Shown piece by piece: positions 1 to 6,714 of a stretch of 12,941 nt of DNA (the first letter of the stretch is position 1; each line of letters starts with the position of its first letter). The notes below the pieces were generated by a model, which was not told where the DNA came from, ran no database searches, and was given only the letters and a program-made list of their open reading frames with translations. Made by a program: the position numbers and the translations under genes. Location: contig JAFANL010000062.1 of the NCBI GenBank assembly GCA_019232735.1, forward strand, positions 1 to 12,941, written 5' to 3'. Source of the stretch: Aquitalea sp. (GTDB lineage Bacteria; Pseudomonadota; Gammaproteobacteria; Burkholderiales; Chromobacteriaceae).

Positions 1-169
1 GTCGGCCCTGCCCGGCGACCTGAAAACCCGCATGGAAGAACTGGAAAAGCAGATTCTGCGCGAAACCCTCACCCGGCTGCGCTGGAACAAGACCCGCGCC
101 GCCGCAGAGCTGGGGCTGTCCCGCGTAGGCCTGCGCAACAAGCTGACCCGCTATGGCCTGGAAAAATAA
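1..169 (+). CDS. hoxA: HoxA/HupR hydrogenase response regulator, C-terminal fragment
   Basis: Only the last 55 codons are present, read from base 2 to the TAA at 167-169; the 5' part lies outside the window. The fragment is an acidic/basic helix followed by a Fis-type helix-turn-helix: WNKTRAAAELGLSRVGLRNK, then LTRYGLEK at the C terminus. This is the DNA-binding end typical of NtrC-family sigma-54 activators, and the wording closely matches HoxA/HupR proteins. In that family the protein activates sigma-54 promoters of [NiFe]-hydrogenase genes when H2 is present; the HoxBC sensor and HoxJ kinase control it. The identity is strengthened by the hoxB, hoxC and hoxJ genes directly downstream. Its stop overlaps the hoxB start by 17 bases. 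The receiver and AAA+ domains cannot be judged from here. Confidence 0.9.
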   Translation, partial: SALPGDLKTRMEELEKQILRETLTRLRWNKTRAAAELGLSRVGLRNKLTRYGLEK

Positions 170-1154
170 GCGCCTGCTGTGGCTGCAATCCGGTGGCTGC
201 GGCGGCTGTACCCTGTCGCTGCTGAACACCGAAGCCCCCAGTCTGTTCACCACACTGGCCGATATCGGCATTGAGCTGATCTGGCATCCCAGCTTTGCCG
301 AGCAAAGCCTGGATGAGGCGATGCAACTGCTGCAAAGACTGGCCGATGGCAGCGAGCCACTGGACATGCTGTGCCTGGAAGGCGCGGTGATGACCGGCGC
401 GGCCGGCCGTTTCCATCTGCTGCCGGATGGTCAGTCCATGAGCACACTAATTGAACAGCTGGCGCGCCGTGCCGGCCAAGTCATCGCCGTGGGCACATGC
501 GCGGCCTATGGCGGCATCAGTGCCGCTGGCGACAACCTCACCGGCGCCACCGGCCTGAACCACAGCGGTAACCACCCCGGTGGACTGCTGGGTGCGGATT
601 TTCATGCCGCTGGCGGCCTGCCGGTGGTGAATATTTCCGGCTGTCCCACCCATCCGGGCTGGGTGCTGGAAACCCTGGCCTTGCTGGCCAGTGACAGCCT
701 ACAGGCTGCCGACCTCGACCCGCTGGGCCGGCCACGCTTTTACGCCGACAAGCTGGTGCACCATGGCTGCGACAAGAACGAGTTTTACGAATTCAAGGCC
801 AGCGCCACTGCCCCCGGCCAGATGGGCTGCCTGATGGAACATGTGGGCTGCAAGGGCACCCAGGCGCATGCCGACTGCAATAGCCGTGGCTGGAATGGCG
901 AAGGCTCCTGCCTGACGGGCGGTTACCCCTGCATCAATTGCACCGCACCGGATTTTGCCGACCCCGGTCATGGCTTCTTCAGTACGCCGCAGGTAGCCGG
1001 CTTCCCGGTCGGCTTGCCCACCGACATGCCCAAGGCCTGGTTCGTCGCCCTGTCCACGCTGTCCAAGTCCGCCACCCCGGCACGGGTACGCCAGAACGCA
1101 GTACAGGACCGCATTATCGTGCCGCCCTCCTTACCGAAAAAGAACAAAGCATGA
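153..1154 (+). CDS. hoxB: Regulatory [NiFe]-hydrogenase (H2 sensor) small subunit HoxB/HupU
   Basis: This 333-residue protein is the iron-sulfur electron-transfer subunit of a cytoplasmic H2-sensing hydrogenase. It lacks the long N-terminal Tat signal peptide of membrane-bound small subunits and reaches the first cluster motif, SGGCGGCT (C16, C19), almost at once. Other visible ligands are C116 (GTCAAYGG), C164 (GCPTHPGW), H203 and C206 (HHGCDKN), C226 and C233 (GCLMEHVGCKG), and C242, C253, C260 and C263. After C263 there is a tail of 70 residues. In Cupriavidus necator a C-terminal HoxB peptide is needed for sensor oligomerisation and for binding HoxJ. The ATG at 153 lies inside the hoxA end, with no clear Shine-Dalgarno, so translational coupling is likely. 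The start is supported by the conserved RLLWLQSGG beginning at residue 7. The stop overlaps the hoxC start as ATGA. Confidence 0.95.
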   Translation: MAWKNKRLLWLQSGGCGGCTLSLLNTEAPSLFTTLADIGIELIWHPSFAEQSLDEAMQLLQRLADGSEPLDMLCLEGAVMTGAAGRFHLLPDGQSMSTLIEQLARRAGQVIAVGTCAAYGGISAAGDNLTGATGLNHSGNHPGGLLGADFHAAGGLPVVNISGCPTHPGWVLETLALLASDSLQAADLDPLGRPRFYADKLVHHGCDKNEFYEFKASATAPGQMGCLMEHVGCKGTQAHADCNSRGWNGEGSCLTGGYPCINCTAPDFADPGHGFFSTPQVAGFPVGLPTDMPKAWFVALSTLSKSATPARVRQNAVQDRIIVPPSLPKKNKA

Positions 1155-2590
1155 GCCGCCGCATTCTGGGTCCGTTCAACCGTGTCGAGGGCGACCTCAA
1201 CATCACACTGGACTTTGCCGACGGCAAGGTCAGCGCCGCGCGGGTCACCGCCCCGCTGTTCCGTGGCTTTGAACGGATACTGCTAGGGCGCGAAGCGCTG
1301 GATGCCCTGGCCATCGTGCCGCGCATCTGTGGCATCTGTTCAGTATCGCAATCAGTGGCCGCCGCCCATGCCCTGTCCAGCCTGTACGGCATCAACCCGC
1401 CGCCCAATGGTCAGCGGGTGCTGAACCTGATCCATGCAGTGGAAAACATTGCCGATCATCTCAGCCATTTCTACCTGTTTTTCATGCCGGACTTTGCCCG
1501 TGCCGACTACCAGCAGCAGCCCTGGCATGCCGCTACCCTGGCCCGTTTCCAGGCCCAGCGCGGCAGCGCCATCGCCCCCATGCTGGAAGCCCGTGCCTTG
1601 CTGATGCGCTTCATGGGCAGCCTGGCCGGCCACTGGCCGCATACCCTGTGCCTGCAACCCGGCGGGGTCACCAAGGTGGTCAGCGCCGCCGAACGGGTGC
1701 GCTTGCAGCAATGGCTGCGCAGCTTCCGCCGCTACCTGGAGCAGCACACCTTCGGCCAGCCGCTGGAAGCCATTGCCGCATTGGACTCCCAGGCTGCGCT
1801 GGAACACTACCAGCAACAGAACCCGGATGCCGACTTCGCCTGCTTTCTGCACATTGCCGATAGCCTGCAACTGCACACACTGGGCCGCAGCTACGACCGC
1901 TTCATTGCAGCCGCCGCCTATGCCAGTGCAGAAGGCAGCTGGAGTCCGGCCGGGGTCTGGCATGGCGGTCACAGCCAGCCATTGGTACTGGATGCGATCA
2001 GCGAAGACAGCCATAGCAGCTGGCTGGCTGGCGATGGCCCGGCGGCACCGCTGCACAATGACACGGTGCCCTTGCCGGACAAAGCCGAGGGCTATAGCTG
2101 GAGCAAGGCCCCGCGCTTGGCCGGCGCGGCAGCCGAAACCGGCGCACTGGCACGTGGTTTGTTGCGCGGAGAAAACCTGCTGTGTGACATGGTGGCCCGC
2201 GATGGCGGCAATGTGCTGAGCCGGGTGGTGGCACGGCTGAGCGAAGTGGCCCGCATCGTCCCGCTGATGGAGCAGTGGCTGGCCGGACTGCAACTGGAGC
2301 AGCCCTTCCAGCATCCCTGTCCCGCCACGCCCGTGCAGCAACAGGCCATCGGCCTGACCGAAGCCGCCCGTGGCATGCTGGGACACTGGGTCACGCTGGA
2401 TGCCGGCCGCATCAGCCGTTACCAGATCATTGCCCCCACCACCTGGAATTTTTCGCCCCGTGACAGCCAGGGCCTGCCCGGCCCGCTGGAAAAAGCACTG
2501 GAAGGGGTAACGGCCAGCGATCCACAGGCACTGCAGGTTCAACACATCGTCAGGAGCTTCGACCCATGCCAGGTCTGCACCACGCATTGA
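1151..2590 (+). CDS. hoxC: Regulatory [NiFe]-hydrogenase (H2 sensor) large subunit HoxC/HupV
   Basis: This 479-residue protein carries the [NiFe] active site of the H2 sensor. The N-terminal metal motif is RICGICSVSQS (C60, C63) and the C-terminal one is FDPCQVCTTH (C473, C476). E13 in NRVEGDL matches the glutamate used for proton transfer. The position after the first motif is Q67 where catalytic hydrogenases have His, a known feature of regulatory hydrogenases. I62 and F110 (HFYLFF) occupy the positions that narrow the gas channel and give O2 insensitivity in Cupriavidus and Rhodobacter sensors. The protein stops at H479, right after the metal motif, so there is no C-terminal peptide for a maturation protease; this is also typical of HoxC/HupV. 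The start at 1151 forms ATGA with the hoxB stop. An in-frame extension back to 938 runs through hoxB and is not conserved-looking. The 3' end overlaps hoxJ by 25 bases. Confidence 0.96.
   Translation: MSRRILGPFNRVEGDLNITLDFADGKVSAARVTAPLFRGFERILLGREALDALAIVPRICGICSVSQSVAAAHALSSLYGINPPPNGQRVLNLIHAVENIADHLSHFYLFFMPDFARADYQQQPWHAATLARFQAQRGSAIAPMLEARALLMRFMGSLAGHWPHTLCLQPGGVTKVVSAAERVRLQQWLRSFRRYLEQHTFGQPLEAIAALDSQAALEHYQQQNPDADFACFLHIADSLQLHTLGRSYDRFIAAAAYASAEGSWSPAGVWHGGHSQPLVLDAISEDSHSSWLAGDGPAAPLHNDTVPLPDKAEGYSWSKAPRLAGAAAETGALARGLLRGENLLCDMVARDGGNVLSRVVARLSEVARIVPLMEQWLAGLQLEQPFQHPCPATPVQQQAIGLTEAARGMLGHWVTLDAGRISRYQIIAPTTWNFSPRDSQGLPGPLEKALEGVTASDPQALQVQHIVRSFDPCQVCTTH
2552..2556 (+). promoter_or_regulatory. 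Ribosome binding site of hoxJ, inside hoxC
   Basis: AGGAG lies 9 bases before the ATG at 2566. It decides the hoxJ start in favour of the codon that overlaps hoxC rather than the ATG at 2602. Confidence 0.7.
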
Positions 2591-3936
2591 ACGCCCCCGT
2601 CATGCTGCCGGACGACACCACGGTAGTCGGACAGGGGCTGGCGGAAGCCGCCTGGATCGAGGTCATCCAGCGCATGGACGAGGTGTATGGCGAGCTGGTG
2701 GCCTCGCAGGAAACCCTGGAAACCAAGCACCGCGAGCTGGTGGAAGCACACCACTTTACCGAAGGCGTGCTGGCGGCCATGAGCGATGTGCTGGTGGTCT
2801 GCGACACCGTCGGCAAGGTACGCCAGGTTAACCGTGCCATGCTGCAACTGACCGGCCGCCCAGAAAGCGAACTGGTCGGCTGCGAGCTGGCCGAAATGGT
2901 CCACGACCAACAGGCGCGCCAACAGATTGCCTCCTTGCTGGCCGCTGGCCGCAGCGATGTGCAGGATGTGGAAATTGCCCTGCCACGGCAGCAAGGCGAG
3001 CCCGTGCCGGTGACCTGGAATGTCAGCCCGCTTTACGATGGCGAGGGCCGCTATAGCGGCTTTGTGGCAGTGGGACGACCCATTGGTGAGCTCAAGCGTG
3101 CCTACGCCCAGCTACAGGCAGCCCACCAGGCACTCAAATCGGCGCAGGCCCAGTTGGTACAGGCGGAAAAAATGGCCTCGCTGGGCCGGCTGGTGGCCGG
3201 GGTGGCACATGAACTGAACAATCCCATCAGCTTCGTGCTAGGCAATGCCCATGCCATGGAACGCTATGCCGGCAAGCTCACCCGCTATCTGCATGCCATT
3301 CACAGCCATGATCTGTCAGCAGCCGACCAGGCCTTGCGCATTGAGCTGAAAATCGACCGTCTGATTACCGACCTGCCCTCGCTGTGTGCCGGACTGATGG
3401 AAGGGGCCGAGCGCAGCGGGCATATCGTCGATGCACTCAAACGCTTTTCCGCGGTGGAAGAAAACACCCGCCAACGGGTGGACCTGGCTGATCTCACCCA
3501 ACGTGCCGTGCACTGGGTCAGCCGTGCAGCGCCTTTCCGGGTAGACATCAGCAGCCAGGGCCTGGATGCCCCGGTCTGGGTATGCGGCTCGGCCAACCAG
3601 TTGCAGCAAGTGCTGGTGAACCTGCTGCAGAATGCCTTTGACGCCATCGAAAAAACCCCGGCACCCGCCTTACAGCTCAGCCTTGCATTACCGACCGACC
3701 CGGCCGACAACATGGTAGGGCTGACAGTACATGACAACGGCCCCGGCATCAGCGACGAGGCCCTGCCGCTGATTTTTGACCCCTTCTTCACCACCAAACC
3801 GGTGGGCAAAGGCACCGGGCTGGGTCTGTCCATCAGCTATGGCATTGTCGAGCGACATGGCGGCCAGCTCAGTGCCGAGAACCATCCGGCTGGCGGTGCC
3901 TGCTTTAGCTTGCTCCTGCCTGCCTTCAAGGATTGA
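2566..3936 (+). CDS. hoxJ: PAS-domain sensor histidine kinase HoxJ/HupT of the H2-signalling circuit
   Basis: This 456-residue histidine kinase has no membrane segment. Residues 65-165 or so form a PAS domain (LAAMSDVLVVCDTVGKVRQV onward). A coiled-coil linker follows (AYAQLQAAHQALKSAQAQL). The HisKA H-box has the phospho-acceptor H215 in VAGVAHELNNP. The ATPase domain has the N-box with N356 (NLLQNAFDAIE), D390 in HDNGPGIS, the F-box DPFFTTKP and an intact GKGTGLGLS glycine box at 414-422. In the family, HoxJ phosphorylates HoxA, which inactivates it, and the H2-loaded HoxBC sensor suppresses the kinase. The start at 2566 is chosen because AGGAG at 2552-2556 lies 9 bases upstream; a later ATG at 2602 lacks such a site. 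It overlaps the end of hoxC, so the genes are co-translated. HoxJ is the last gene of the operon here. Confidence 0.92.
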   Translation: MPGLHHALNAPVMLPDDTTVVGQGLAEAAWIEVIQRMDEVYGELVASQETLETKHRELVEAHHFTEGVLAAMSDVLVVCDTVGKVRQVNRAMLQLTGRPESELVGCELAEMVHDQQARQQIASLLAAGRSDVQDVEIALPRQQGEPVPVTWNVSPLYDGEGRYSGFVAVGRPIGELKRAYAQLQAAHQALKSAQAQLVQAEKMASLGRLVAGVAHELNNPISFVLGNAHAMERYAGKLTRYLHAIHSHDLSAADQALRIELKIDRLITDLPSLCAGLMEGAERSGHIVDALKRFSAVEENTRQRVDLADLTQRAVHWVSRAAPFRVDISSQGLDAPVWVCGSANQLQQVLVNLLQNAFDAIEKTPAPALQLSLALPTDPADNMVGLTVHDNGPGISDEALPLIFDPFFTTKPVGKGTGLGLSISYGIVERHGGQLSAENHPAGGACFSLLLPAFKD

Positions 3937-3945
3937 GCGCGGCGC

Positions 3946-3980
3946 AAGAAAAACGGAGTCCCCGCAGGAACGCCGTTTGT
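3946..3980 (-). terminator. Intrinsic terminator of rimO in the hoxJ-rimO convergent gap
   Basis: AAACGG at 3951-3956 pairs with CCGTTT at 3973-3978, and inner GT/AC and CC/GG pairs extend the stem with two mismatches around a CGCA loop. On the minus strand the hairpin is followed by TTTTTCTT, the expected U-tract. On the plus strand the T-run is short (GTTTGTT), so it should end rimO transcripts better than hoxJ transcripts. Confidence 0.65.
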
Positions 3981-4005
3981 TCAGGGTGTCACTAACAGCA
4001 AAGAC

Positions 4006-5322
4006 TCAGACCCGCTCACCCCACAGGTCGTGCTCGCTGCAATCCACGATATCCACTTCCACAAACTGGCCCACTTCCAGGCCATCTGCTTCTTCGATAA
4101 ACACCAGTCCATCGATTTCCGGCGCATCGGCATAGCTACGGCAAATGGCCGTGCCTTCGTCGTCGATTTCATCCACCAGCACGGTCAGGCGCTGACCGAT
4201 ACGTGCTTCCAGCTTGCGGGCGCTGATTTCAGCCTGTACTTCCATGAAGCGCTCCTTGCGCGCCTCTTTCACCTCTTCCGGCACCTGGTCGGGCAAGTCG
4301 TTGGCGGTCGCGCCTTCGACAGCGGAATAGGTGAAACAGCCCACGCGGTCCAGTTCGGCTTCGCGCAGGAATTGCAGCAGTTCTTCGAAGTCTTCTTCGG
4401 TTTCGCCGGGGAAACCAACGATGAAGGTGGAGCGGATCACCAGCTGCGGGCAGATCTCGCGCCATTTCTTGATGCGGGCCAGCACATTGTCACTATTGGC
4501 CGGACGCTTCATCAGCTTCAGCACTTTCTGGCTGGCATGCTGGAAGGGAATGTCCAGATAAGGCAGGATCTTGCCATCGCGCATCAGCGGAATCACTTCA
4601 TCCACATGCGGATAGGGGTAGACATAGTGCAGGCGCACCCAGATGCCGTGCTTGCCCAGCTCTTCGCACAGCTCGGTCATGCGGGTCTTGACCGGGCGGC
4701 CGTCATGGAAACCCAGCTTGTATTTCACATCCACGCCATAGGCCGAGGTGTCTTGCGAAATCACCAGCAGTTCCTTGACCCCGGCGCGGGCCAGGTTGGC
4801 CGCCTCGCGCAGGACATCATGTACCGGGCGGCTTTCCAGATCACCGCGCATGGACGGGATAATGCAGAAGGTGCAGCGGTGATTACAGCCTTCGGAAATC
4901 TTCAGATAAGCATAGTGCTTGGGCGTCAGGCGCACGCCAATATCCGGCACCAGATCAACAAAAGGATCATGCGGCTTGGGCAGGTAGTTGTGTACCGCGT
5001 CCATCACCTCGTCGGTGGCGTGCGGGCCGGTCACTGCCAGCACGGACGGGTGGGCATTCTGCACCACTCCATCCTTGGCTCCCAGGCAACCGGTGACAAT
5101 CACCTTGCCGTTTTCGCTCAACGCTTCGCCAATGGCGTCCAGTGATTCGGTGACTGCCGAATCGATGAAACCACAGGTGTTGACCACCACCAGGTCAGCT
5201 CCATCGTAGGATGGGGAGATTTCATAACCCTCCGCCCGCAAACGGGTGAGGATGTGTTCGGAATCACTCTGGGCTTTGGGACAGCCGAGGGAAACCATAC
5301 CGATACGAGGCGCTTTGGACAT
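4006..5322 (-). CDS. rimO: Ribosomal protein S12 methylthiotransferase RimO
   Basis: RimO is a radical-SAM enzyme that adds a methylthio group to an aspartate of ribosomal protein S12. The 438-residue product matches the family length (E. coli about 441). The N-terminal UPF0004 domain carries three cluster cysteines: C14 (SLGCPKA), C50 (VVNTCGF) and C79 (VTGCLG). The radical-SAM motif is C146-x3-C150-x2-C153 (SEGCNHRCTFCIIPSMRG), which binds the second 4Fe-4S cluster. A TRAM domain for substrate binding forms the C terminus (about 370-438). SRPVHDVLREA and IVGFPGETEEDFEELLQFL are typical of RimO. The start MSKAPRIGMVSLGCP at 5322 gives the usual spacing to C14; an in-frame extension to 5484 is not protein-like. 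No strong Shine-Dalgarno is seen. It is a housekeeping gene convergent with hoxJ and probably marks the edge of the hydrogenase cluster. Confidence 0.97.
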   Translation of the reverse strand: MSKAPRIGMVSLGCPKAQSDSEHILTRLRAEGYEISPSYDGADLVVVNTCGFIDSAVTESLDAIGEALSENGKVIVTGCLGAKDGVVQNAHPSVLAVTGPHATDEVMDAVHNYLPKPHDPFVDLVPDIGVRLTPKHYAYLKISEGCNHRCTFCIIPSMRGDLESRPVHDVLREAANLARAGVKELLVISQDTSAYGVDVKYKLGFHDGRPVKTRMTELCEELGKHGIWVRLHYVYPYPHVDEVIPLMRDGKILPYLDIPFQHASQKVLKLMKRPANSDNVLARIKKWREICPQLVIRSTFIVGFPGETEEDFEELLQFLREAELDRVGCFTYSAVEGATANDLPDQVPEEVKEARKERFMEVQAEISARKLEARIGQRLTVLVDEIDDEGTAICRSYADAPEIDGLVFIEEADGLEVGQFVEVDIVDCSEHDLWGERV

Positions 5323-5353
5323 GGGGCGTGATGCAAAAAATGAAAAACGCCAG

Positions 5354-5374
5354 ATTATACAGCGATTTGTCCAA
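5354..5374 (-). promoter_or_regulatory. Possible rimO promoter (-10 element)
   Basis: On the minus strand a perfect TATAAT (5354-5359) lies 32 bases upstream of the rimO ATG in otherwise GC-rich DNA. The best -35-like word, TTGGAC (5369-5374), is only 9 bases away, too close for a standard sigma-70 promoter, so only the -10 is persuasive. Confidence 0.35.
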
Positions 5375-5473
5375 GCACGATGCGCCGGCATCAACATCCG
5401 GCAAATCAGGTAGGATGGGACCCACTGCGCGGGTGGCCTGCTCCGTTTTTTCGTCGGCCAATCCCGCCCCCTG

Positions 5474-5503
5474 CCCGGCCACAAGCAGAAAAATCAGGCC
5501 GGG
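5474..5503. repeat. Inverted repeat in the leader of the GFA-family gene
   Basis: CCCGGCC (5474-5480) and GGCCGGG (5497-5503) can pair around a 16-base A-rich loop. It ends 35 bases before the gene start and has no T-run, so it is not a terminator. It could be an operator or an mRNA leader hairpin, or chance in GC-rich DNA. No convincing promoter is visible in the rest of 5380-5538. Confidence 0.3.
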
Positions 5504-5538
5504 GCAGCCATCTTCATTCCGCTTATCCAGGAGAAGGC

Positions 5539-6000
5539 ATGGTTCAACTTGATGGCGCGTGCCACTGCGGTACGATCACCCTGCACGTACAACTGGCCTC
5601 ACCTGCCGGCAGTTACACCCCCCGCGCCTGCGACTGTGATTTCTGCAGCAAGCATGGCGCCAGTTATGTCTCTGACCCGCAAGGCAGCGTCCGGATCACC
5701 GTAGCGGAATCCGGTCGCCTAAACCGTTATCGCCAGGGCAGCCAGACCGCAGAGTTCCTGTTATGCGCCCACTGCGGCGTACTGCTTGGCGTGCAATACC
5801 AGGAAAGCGGCTTGCTTTACCTCAGCATCAACAGCCGGGTACTGGACAACAATCCGCCATTCCCACCGCCACAAAGCGCCTCTCCCAAACTGCTGTCACC
5901 GCAGGAAAAAACACAGCGCTGGAAAGCCTTGTGGTTCCGCGACTGTACGCTCCAGTTGCCAGAGCATGACACCGGCAGCCAAACAGAAAACACGGCTTGA
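5539..6000 (+). CDS. GFA-family (glutathione-dependent formaldehyde-activating enzyme-like) zinc protein
   Basis: This 153-residue protein has the GFA/CENP-V fold signature. The cysteines are C8 and C10 (GACHCGTITL), C31, C33 and C36 (CDCDFCSKHG) and C76 and C79 (LCAHCGVLLG), which bind zinc in this family. The founding member Gfa was proposed to speed formation of S-hydroxymethylglutathione, but most homologues have no proven reaction, so the substrate is unknown. The start at 5539 is preceded by AGGAGA at 5529-5534, a good Shine-Dalgarno. The reading frame stays open back to 5380, but that part is proline- and arginine-rich and lacks family similarity. It is divergent from rimO and followed 54 bases later by the GNAT gene on the same strand, with no terminator between them. 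The two are probably co-transcribed. Confidence 0.88.
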   Translation: MVQLDGACHCGTITLHVQLASPAGSYTPRACDCDFCSKHGASYVSDPQGSVRITVAESGRLNRYRQGSQTAEFLLCAHCGVLLGVQYQESGLLYLSINSRVLDNNPPFPPPQSASPKLLSPQEKTQRWKALWFRDCTLQLPEHDTGSQTENTA

Positions 6001-6054
6001 AGCAAACCCGGCCCATCACAATCATGATGTTTTCATTATCCCGAACACCGCACC

Positions 6055-6639
6055 ATGCCTGATACACCACGCCTGCTTGGTAACAGAATCCGCCTGCGTC
6101 CACTGGTGGCCAGCGACGCCGCCGCCTTGCTTGAAGCTGCCGCCGATGGCGAGCTGTGGAAGCTCAGCGTAACCGTGATTCCATCTGCCGACACCGTCCA
6201 CACTTATATTGAAACCGCCCTGCAAGGACAGCGGGCAGGCACGGTCCTGCCCTTTGTCATCGAAGACCTGGCCAGCGGCAAGATCATCGGGTCTAGCCGT
6301 TTCTGGAAAGTGGATGGCAAAAACAGGAAGCTGGAAATCGGCAGCAGCTGGCTGGCTGCCTCCTGGCAAGGGACTTATGCCAATACCGAAGCCAAATACC
6401 TGATGCTTTGCCACGCCTTCGAGACCCTTGCTTGCGTCCGGGTGCAGTTCACCACCGATGTGCTGAACGAAACATCACGCAAGGCCATTCTCAGACTGGG
6501 CGCGGTGCAGGAAGGCATTGTGCGCAACGAGCGCATCATGCCGGATGGCAGGAAGAGGAACTCGGTACGCTTCAGCATCATTGATGAAGAATGGCCGCAA
6601 GTAAAAGCCCGTCTGGAACAGCGGCTGGCAGCAAGCTAA
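6055..6639 (+). CDS. GNAT-family N-acetyltransferase (RimJ/RimL-like)
   Basis: This 194-residue protein looks like a soluble acetyl-CoA-dependent acetyltransferase of the RimJ/RimL branch. Its order of motifs is typical: LLGNRIRLRPLVASDAAALL at the N terminus, a central sheet region (IEDLASGKIIGSSRFWKVD), the acetyl-CoA region SSWLAASWQGTYANTEAKYL, then VQFTTDVLNETSRKAILRLG and MPDGRKRNSVRFSIIDEEW. The acetyl-CoA loop (WQGTYANT) differs from the simple Q/RxxGxG/A form, as in many members of this subfamily. The acceptor cannot be told from sequence; it may be a protein N terminus or a small molecule. The ATG at 6055 has no strong ribosome site, so coupling to the upstream GFA gene is possible. 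A strong hairpin terminator follows. Confidence 0.88.
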   Translation: MPDTPRLLGNRIRLRPLVASDAAALLEAAADGELWKLSVTVIPSADTVHTYIETALQGQRAGTVLPFVIEDLASGKIIGSSRFWKVDGKNRKLEIGSSWLAASWQGTYANTEAKYLMLCHAFETLACVRVQFTTDVLNETSRKAILRLGAVQEGIVRNERIMPDGRKRNSVRFSIIDEEWPQVKARLEQRLAAS

Positions 6640-6675
6640 GACCTGCTTCGGGATCAGACACGCCCCACCCCTGCC

Positions 6676-6706
6676 AACAAAAAACCCGTCTTGCGACGGG
6701 TTTTCG
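6676..6706. terminator. Bidirectional intrinsic terminator between the GNAT gene and phaR
   Basis: A perfect 10-bp stem, AAAACCCGTC (6681-6690) with GACGGGTTTT (6695-6704), encloses a TTGC loop. Reading minus, the stem is followed by six T residues and then GTT, a strong terminator for phaR. Reading plus there are four T residues, serving the GNAT gene. Confidence 0.92.
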
Positions 6707-6714
6707 GGAAGAAA

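Noticed and set aside
938..1150. Upstream extension of hoxC
   Set aside because: It lies wholly within hoxB in another frame. MSRRILGPFNRVEG at 1151 is the family N terminus and the ATGA overlap is typical.
2149..2175. Possible sigma-54 promoter (TGGCAC followed by TTGC) inside hoxC
   Set aside because: The spacing between the GG and GC elements is wrong for a -24/-12 promoter, and it lies within coding sequence.
1352..2587. Long minus-strand open frame of 411 codons opposite hoxC
   Set aside because: It mirrors hoxC in a GC-rich gene whose third-position bias suppresses antisense stops. The translation is low in complexity and has no family motif.
4030..5145. Plus-strand open frame of 371 codons opposite rimO
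   Set aside because: rimO is certain from its cysteine motifs, and this frame is its His-rich complement without family features.
5323..5484. N-terminal extension of RimO to 5484
   Set aside because: It adds 54 unlikely residues before MSKAPRIGMVSLGCP, which fits the family length and C14 position, and it would read through the TATAAT.
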